A stretch of DNA of 37,093 nucleotides. Source: SHLQ01 sp964441145 (lineage in GTDB: Bacteria; Actinomycetota; Acidimicrobiia; Acidimicrobiales; SHLQ01). Numbering within the stretch: position 1 is the stretch's first letter; every line of letters starts with the position of its first letter. The position numbers and the translations under genes are program-made. The notes under the pieces are model-generated. The model had not been told where the DNA came from. It made no database searches and was given only the letters and a program-made list of their open reading frames with translations. The DNA is taken from the NCBI GenBank assembly GCA_964441145.1, contig CAYTUB010000018.1, positions 1-37,093 of the forward strand, written 5' to 3'. Shown here piece after piece: positions 32,225 to 37,093 of the stretch.

Positions 32225-33088
32225 ATGGACGGCACCTGGGCACTGCAAGTGCAGAACCTTTGGAAGTCCTATGACGGGGTTCCAGCGGTCGCCGGTATCG
32301 ACTTGGCCGTCCCCACCGGAACCTTTTACGGATTGCTCGGGCCCAATGGTGCGGGAAAGAGCACGACGTTGGCCATGGTTACCGGGCTCTTGCGGCCTGA
32401 CTCGGGCTCCATTGCCGTGGACGGTCTCGATGTGTGGGCTGACCCGGTCGCGATCAAGGCCCGCATCGGGGTCGTGCCAGAGACGCTGTTGCTATTCGAA
32501 CGTCTGTCGGGACGAGAATTGCTCGACTATGTCGGTCGACTGCGAAAACTGTCGGCCGAGGATGTTGGCGAACGCAGTGAGCAACTGCTCGCGGTATTGG
32601 GAATGACCGATGATGCGCACAAGCTCATCGTCGACTTCAGCCAAGGCATGCGCAAGAAGATCTCGCTAGCTGCTGCGCTGATCCACGCACCGACGGTGCT
32701 GTTCCTCGACGAGCCCTTTGAGTCGGTCGATCCGGTTTCGGTCCGCCATATTCGGACTCTGCTCGATCAACTCGTCGGAGGTGGGGCGACCATCATCTTT
32801 TCGAGCCATGTGATGGCCACCGTCGAATCGTTGTGTGATCACGTAACGATTCTCGATCACGGCAAGGTTGTCGCGTACGGGAACATGGATGAGATCACCG
32901 GTGATGGTTCGCTCGAAGACGCCTTTGTCCGAGCGGTAGGGGCCGAAAGCCTCGATGCTGTTGGGCTTTCATGGCTCGGCGGAGATTCGACGAAGACGCC
33001 CCAGTCGGTTCCACCGCCCCCGCAACCCGGATCCCCAAACACCACTTTGGACCCGGAACTCAGACAGCCAGATGCTGACAACCCGTGA
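32225..33088 (+). CDS. ABC transporter ATP-binding protein
   Basis: A 287-aa ATPase subunit, cytoplasmic face. Walker A is GPNGAGKST (about residues 39-47), the Q-loop is in VVPETLLLFERL, the signature is a divergent DFSQGMRKK, Walker B is TVLFLDEPFES, and the H-loop is IIFSSHVM. The C-terminal 45 residues are a proline-rich tail (PPPPQPGSPN). It is closest to ABC-2 type exporters for drugs, lipids or Na+. Its stop overlaps the permease start by 17 bases. Substrate not predictable. Confidence 0.92.
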   Translation: MDGTWALQVQNLWKSYDGVPAVAGIDLAVPTGTFYGLLGPNGAGKSTTLAMVTGLLRPDSGSIAVDGLDVWADPVAIKARIGVVPETLLLFERLSGRELLDYVGRLRKLSAEDVGERSEQLLAVLGMTDDAHKLIVDFSQGMRKKISLAAALIHAPTVLFLDEPFESVDPVSVRHIRTLLDQLVGGGATIIFSSHVMATVESLCDHVTILDHGKVVAYGNMDEITGDGSLEDAFVRAVGAESLDAVGLSWLGGDSTKTPQSVPPPPQPGSPNTTLDPELRQPDADNP

Positions 33089-34658
33089 GCTAACCGTCAT
33101 TCTGGTCAAGATGAAGGCTCGCCTTGCCTTCGGACGACAGGGCGGCGCTGTCGCTTTGGTCAACGGGGCTGGGGTACTGATCGGCGCTGTGGCGACGGTC
33201 CTGGCCGCAGGCTTCATCGTTCTACGACGTGACGTGGCGGACAATGCCACGCAGATCATGCTGACCCTGGCTGCAATTTCGATCGCGTGGTTTGTTCTGT
33301 CGATCGTGGTCGGGTCCGGAGAGAGCGTTCTCGACCCGTCAAAGTTCGCGGTGTTTCCTGCGAGCATTCGCCAGCTGACTGTGGCCTTTCTGGCTGCGTC
33401 GTTCGTTGGAATTCTTGCGCCGGGGACGGCCGTCGTGGCGTTGTCGACGACGTCTCACGCAGCGGGGATCTTTAGCGGCGTGGTCATCGTGCTCGGTGCT
33501 CTCGTTGTGACAGCGGTGAGTGTGCTCTCTGGTCGCCTCGGGCTCGCCTTAATGTCGAGCCTGGTGCGCGGAAGAGGAACGAGGGAACTCGCTGCGATTT
33601 TCGCCGGATTGTTGGCGGTCGTGGCCGGAGTCGTGCCGCAGTTCGTTTTCGAAGTCGCCGATGAGGTCACCGCAGATGATCGGGCGACGGCGCGATCGAT
33701 CCTTCGCTGGGTCCCCTGGGGTTGGGGACCGGAAGCCATTGCCTCGGCCATCGAAGGTCGAACAGGTCGCGCGTTGTTGTTCGTGGCGTTTGCCGCCGTC
33801 TTAGCGCTCACTCTCGGTGAAGCGTGGCGGCGGCTGATGACCAAGATCCTCACCACCCGCCCCGCAGCATCGGAGGCGCACCCGGTTGTCGGGGGCCTCG
33901 TCCACAGACCACTACAGCCGCTCGGGCGCTCTGTGGTTGTCGCCGCGACCGCTCGGGCGCTACGTCAGCTGCGTCGTGATCCACGCGAGTTCCTCGAGAT
34001 TGCGGCCTTCTTGCCTATCGTTTTGATCACCGCACTGCCGGCCCTTGACGCACTGCGGGCGGGCGAGCCAGCGGTCGTCCTGTCGACGGTCGGGGTCGGC
34101 GTCGGTCTTGGAATCACGACCCTCAACATGTTTGGGGCAGATGGGCGTTCGTTTGGCGTTGATGCTCTCGCGCTCGGCGACGTCACCCCGATCCTGTTTG
34201 GCAAGGCTCTGGCTCGAATAATTCTGGCGGTGCCGCTGGTGTTCCTTGGGGCGTTCATATTGGCCGCGCTCACATCAGGCTGGGCCTTTGTGGCCCCGGG
34301 CGTGTTGATTGCTCTGACGGCATTGCTCGTGATGTCGACGGTCGGAATGCAGGTGTCGGTGCGGTACCCGTTTCCTCTTCCCGAACGCGCTGGGGCAGCG
34401 GGTACGGGGGGCAATGGATGCGCTACGGCGCTGATCCGCGGAGTGTCGGTAGGCATCGCACTCGTCTTTGCCGGAATCGGTACGGTCCCGGTCGGACTCA
34501 TCTCGGTGTTCGTGTCTCCGCTGGCGGGCACGTTGGCTGGGGTGGTTTCGCTCGGATATGGACTGGCGATGTTCTGGTTCGGTGGACGCCACGCGGGGAG
34601 GAGAGCAACCAACGGAATTCCCGAGCTCTATCAGACCCTTTCCACACCAGCGCCCTAG
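33072..34658 (+). CDS. ABC-2 type transporter permease
   Basis: A 528-aa integral membrane protein with about twelve transmembrane segments, partner of the preceding ATPase. A short cytoplasmic head (MLTTRELTVILVKMKARL) precedes TM1. A central polar loop (about residues 260-300) contains RPLQPLGRSVVVAATARALRQ and a conserved-looking RRDPREFLEI motif of the kind seen at the coupling helix of large exporter permeases. I chose ATG 33072; the frame is open back to 32955, but that lies within the ATPase gene. The two genes overlap and are co-translated. The size is that of a fused double permease. Confidence 0.85.
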   Translation: MLTTRELTVILVKMKARLAFGRQGGAVALVNGAGVLIGAVATVLAAGFIVLRRDVADNATQIMLTLAAISIAWFVLSIVVGSGESVLDPSKFAVFPASIRQLTVAFLAASFVGILAPGTAVVALSTTSHAAGIFSGVVIVLGALVVTAVSVLSGRLGLALMSSLVRGRGTRELAAIFAGLLAVVAGVVPQFVFEVADEVTADDRATARSILRWVPWGWGPEAIASAIEGRTGRALLFVAFAAVLALTLGEAWRRLMTKILTTRPAASEAHPVVGGLVHRPLQPLGRSVVVAATARALRQLRRDPREFLEIAAFLPIVLITALPALDALRAGEPAVVLSTVGVGVGLGITTLNMFGADGRSFGVDALALGDVTPILFGKALARIILAVPLVFLGAFILAALTSGWAFVAPGVLIALTALLVMSTVGMQVSVRYPFPLPERAGAAGTGGNGCATALIRGVSVGIALVFAGIGTVPVGLISVFVSPLAGTLAGVVSLGYGLAMFWFGGRHAGRRATNGIPELYQTLSTPAP

Positions 34659-34737
34659 CACCTACTCTTGGGTAACCGACTTTGATCCTCCCGCCCGTTC
34701 CTCGTAGCCGGCTGTGAGCATCAAGAAAGTGACAATC

Positions 34738-35961
34738 ATGAAGATCCTGTGCGCCGACGCCATTGCGTCGGACCTATTTGAGCCCCTTAGAGACCAGGGG
34801 CATGACGTGGTGATCGAGCCGGACCTTGCCGCCGACACCATCCCGAGTCGCCTGACCGAACTCGGTGCAAACGTGCTAGTCGTGCGCTCGACGAAAGTCA
34901 CCGACGCAGCAATTACCGCGACTCCTCAGCTCGGCTTGGTGGTGAGAGCCGGCGCAGGCACCGACAATGTCGACAAGGTCGCTGCCTCAGCAGCAGGTGT
35001 CTATGTGTGCAACGTGCCCGGGCAGAACGCGATTGCAGTTGCGGAGTTGGCGATGGGATTACTGCTCGCCATCGATCGCCACATCGCAGCGGGAATGGCC
35101 GACTTTGCTTCGGGGCAATGGAACAAGGGGCTCTACAGCTCGGCCGACGGAATTTATGGCAAGCGTCTGGCAATTCTTGGCCTCGGCGAGATCGGGTTCG
35201 CCCTCGCCGAACGGGCCAACGCCTTTGGCATGGTGGTCACAGCGCTTCGAAAGCCAGGCCGCTCACAACGATCGCTCAGTCGAATCCGATCTGCTGGGAT
35301 CACCCTGGTTGATGATCTCGACACGCTCCTTGGCGACGCGGATGTGGTCTCGATCCACGTGCCGAAGTCACCCGACACTGTCGGCATGGTCGACGATGAC
35401 TTCCTGTCGAAGATGCCCGAGGGAGCGATTCTGCTCAATACGTCCCGCGGTGAAGTGGTCGAGGAGGCGGCGTTGATCTCGGCGATGGACAACAGAGGGA
35501 TTCGAGCCGGTCTCGACGTGTGGCCTAACGAACCGTCGTTCAAAGCAGGCGAGTGGTCATCGCCGCTGTCGACCCACCCAAACGTGGTCGGCACCCATCA
35601 CATTGGCGCCTCGACGACGCAGGCACAGGACGCCGTTGCCGCTGGCACGGTGGACGTGATCACGGCATACACGGCCGGCCGCATAACGAACTGCGTAAAC
35701 ATCGATAGCGAGTCGAGTGGGCGAGCGATTCTCACGGTCCGCCACCTCGACAAGGTGGGTGTGCTCGCAAAGATCTTTGACAGTTTGCGCTCAGCGGGTC
35801 TCAACGTGTCGCAGATGGACAACGAGGTCTTCTCCGGAGCGGTAGCAGCGGTGGCGTCGATCAATATCGATGCAGAACCCAGCGGTGAGCTCCTCGACGC
35901 CCTGCGCACCGACGCGGACATCCTCGACGTGTCGGTCGCGGAGCTCGGAGGGAAGAGCTAA
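34738..35961 (+). CDS. serA: D-3-phosphoglycerate dehydrogenase with ACT domain
   Basis: Oxidises 3-phosphoglycerate, the first committed step of serine synthesis. The 407-aa protein has VRAGAGTDNVD, the NAD loop AILGLGEIGFALAERA, the substrate arginine in NTSRGEVVEE, DVWPNEPSF and the catalytic histidine in GTHHIGASTTQAQ. A C-terminal ACT domain (LTVRHLDKVGVLAKIF, then NVSQMDNEVF) should sense serine. The intervening ASB domain of mycobacterial SerA is absent. GTG 34714 would add 8 residues; I prefer ATG 34738 because homology begins there. The stop overlaps the next ATG by one base (TAATG). Confidence 0.93.
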   Translation: MKILCADAIASDLFEPLRDQGHDVVIEPDLAADTIPSRLTELGANVLVVRSTKVTDAAITATPQLGLVVRAGAGTDNVDKVAASAAGVYVCNVPGQNAIAVAELAMGLLLAIDRHIAAGMADFASGQWNKGLYSSADGIYGKRLAILGLGEIGFALAERANAFGMVVTALRKPGRSQRSLSRIRSAGITLVDDLDTLLGDADVVSIHVPKSPDTVGMVDDDFLSKMPEGAILLNTSRGEVVEEAALISAMDNRGIRAGLDVWPNEPSFKAGEWSSPLSTHPNVVGTHHIGASTTQAQDAVAAGTVDVITAYTAGRITNCVNIDSESSGRAILTVRHLDKVGVLAKIFDSLRSAGLNVSQMDNEVFSGAVAAVASINIDAEPSGELLDALRTDADILDVSVAELGGKS

Positions 35962-37093
35962 TGGTGGCTTTCGTTCCCTTCCGAGGATCGGTGATTCGGC
36001 CTGAATTCGTTCGTCGGGTGCCAGCTCCCGCTTTCGACTCGATGTCGGGTGATCAACGGCGCGAATACTTGGCGACCCATCCGGAGAGCTACACGTTGGT
36101 GACCCGGTCTCCCGGTGATGGTGGACCACACGATGACGCTGACCTTTCGGGACTCATCGAGCTGGGTTTCGAGGCCCTTGAACGGATCTGTGGCCTAGGC
36201 GCATTCGAGGAATATGACGAGCCGACGTTCTTCCTGTATCGCCTCACCGGAAATGGTCACGTACAGCTCGGCGTCGTGGGCTTGGTCGAAACCGCTGCGT
36301 ACATCGATGGTCGGGTGAAGCGACACGAGAAGGTCCGCTCGAGCCGGGCCGAGCACTTGTCGAACCATTTCGAACGGCTCGGCGTACAGTCTTCGCCGAT
36401 TGCGCTTGGATACCGTGCAGACCCCGTTGTTCGAGCAACGCTCGACGACATCTTGTCTCGCACCGAGCCAATCCTGTCGTTCACCTCAGGAGATGGATTG
36501 GAACAGGCCGTTTGGGTGGTGTCGGGTGCAAACGATTGCGATGCGCTGACCGCTGGCCTTGCTCCCCACGATCTCTACATCATGGACGGGCACCATCGCG
36601 CGGCCGCAGCCGGAAAGCTCGCGGAACGTACGAATTCGGCCAGTGCGAGTCAGATGCTGTGCGTGTTGTTTTCCGACGACCGTGTGAATATCGACTCGTT
36701 CCACCGGCGCGTCCGCGTGAGGGAAGGGGCTGACTTTGCAGTGTTGCGCAGCGCGCTCAACGCGGTGCTCGATATGCAACCGTGTGCGGAGATGGCTACG
36801 GAGTTGCCCGCGGAGCCGGGTCAGGTTGGGATCTGTATCGAGGGGGAGTGGTTCTGCGGGACGCTCCCTGAACCGCGCTCGGATTCCCCGCTAGACGCCA
36901 TCGATCCGGTGAGACTTCAGCAACGGGTAATCGGCGAGGTTATGGGCATCGATCCAGAGCATGCGGCGGGCCGGATGAAGTACTTCGTTGACAGCGATAA
37001 CCGAGTAGCGCTCGCCGAGTCAGCCCGCGGCAGCGAGGTGTTGTTCGTGCTTCGCCCCGTCACGCCAGCCGAGGTGTTCGCGGTTGCTGACGC
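35961..37093 (+). CDS. DUF1015 family protein, 3' end beyond the window
   Basis: At least 377 residues, open to the window end. It begins VAFVPFRGSVIRPEFVRRVPAPAFDSM, typical of DUF1015, and contains KRHEKVRSSRAEHL and the hallmark YIMDGHHRAAAA, with Asp209-Gly-His-His-Arg. DUF1015 proteins have no confirmed enzymatic function that I can name with certainty. They are repeatedly found next to serine-biosynthesis genes, and here the ATG shares a base with the serA stop. A DGHxR motif is also the catalytic element of ParB/Srx-fold free-serine kinases. A role in phosphoserine metabolism is therefore a fair hypothesis, but unproven. Confidence 0.85.
   Translation, partial: MVAFVPFRGSVIRPEFVRRVPAPAFDSMSGDQRREYLATHPESYTLVTRSPGDGGPHDDADLSGLIELGFEALERICGLGAFEEYDEPTFFLYRLTGNGHVQLGVVGLVETAAYIDGRVKRHEKVRSSRAEHLSNHFERLGVQSSPIALGYRADPVVRATLDDILSRTEPILSFTSGDGLEQAVWVVSGANDCDALTAGLAPHDLYIMDGHHRAAAAGKLAERTNSASASQMLCVLFSDDRVNIDSFHRRVRVREGADFAVLRSALNAVLDMQPCAEMATELPAEPGQVGICIEGEWFCGTLPEPRSDSPLDAIDPVRLQQRVIGEVMGIDPEHAAGRMKYFVDSDNRVALAESARGSEVLFVLRPVTPAEVFAVAD

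Overview
The window looks like a chromosomal stretch from an actinobacterium, most likely class Acidimicrobiia and probably a metagenome-assembled genome. The case rests on several features: high GC with many GTG starts; a mycothiol synthase (mshD) gene; the actinobacterial solitary GroES-like protein; an actinobacterial-length LeuS; a rhomboid-like protein with a charged C-terminal tail; and a his-trp operon. Class level is inference. Two 100-N scaffold gaps (11116-11215 and 25697-25796) are each flanked by the same 55 bases on both sides. This is the signature of de Bruijn contigs with a 55-base overlap that were scaffolded rather than merged, so both gaps are probably artificial.

Layout. 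1-10970 is housekeeping: dnaE behind a short GC-rich repeat patch, an unknown acyltransferase-like protein, and a menaquinone group (nitroreductase, menA, hotdog thioesterase, convergent menG). Then come a small unknown protein, a rhomboid-like membrane protein, rlmN, mshD and a 62-aa hypothetical protein. 10971-11269 is a non-coding block of tandem 22-base repeats, each able to form alternative hairpins. 11270-20726 is one tightly packed amino-acid operon: hisC, hisB, a fused hisH-hisF, a GroES-like gene, trpE, ygfZ, trpC, trpF, trpB, trpA. Most junctions overlap or are a few bases long. hisA, hisD, hisG, trpG and trpD are absent here.

20733-24669 holds a two-gene wHTH regulator/membrane protein unit with a palindrome over its first start codon, a small membrane ORF, a disulfide-reductase family flavoprotein, an ECF sigma factor with its zinc-binding anti-sigma factor, and HU with a near-ideal Shine-Dalgarno and terminator. 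24745-28752 holds a FabZ-like dehydratase, a structured intergenic stretch, an MTH1187-type thiamine-binding protein and leuS. 28849-37093 holds a Nudix hydrolase, a membrane-anchored EEP hydrolase, a Tat-secreted protein, a zinc alcohol dehydrogenase lacking the structural-zinc lobe, an ABC exporter pair, serA, and a DUF1015 gene cut by the window end.

The strongest unusual observation is the single-ORF HisH-HisF fusion (516 aa). It has no usable start codon between the two domains, in the domain order known from eukaryotic HIS7, and hisA does not lie between them. Secondary observations are the alternating-hairpin array ahead of hisC, the GroES-like gene set among four TIM-barrel enzymes, the serA-DUF1015 pair with a DGHHR motif, and the palindrome on the start codon of the regulator/membrane unit. 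I saw no CRISPR array, tRNA, rRNA, transposase or phage gene.
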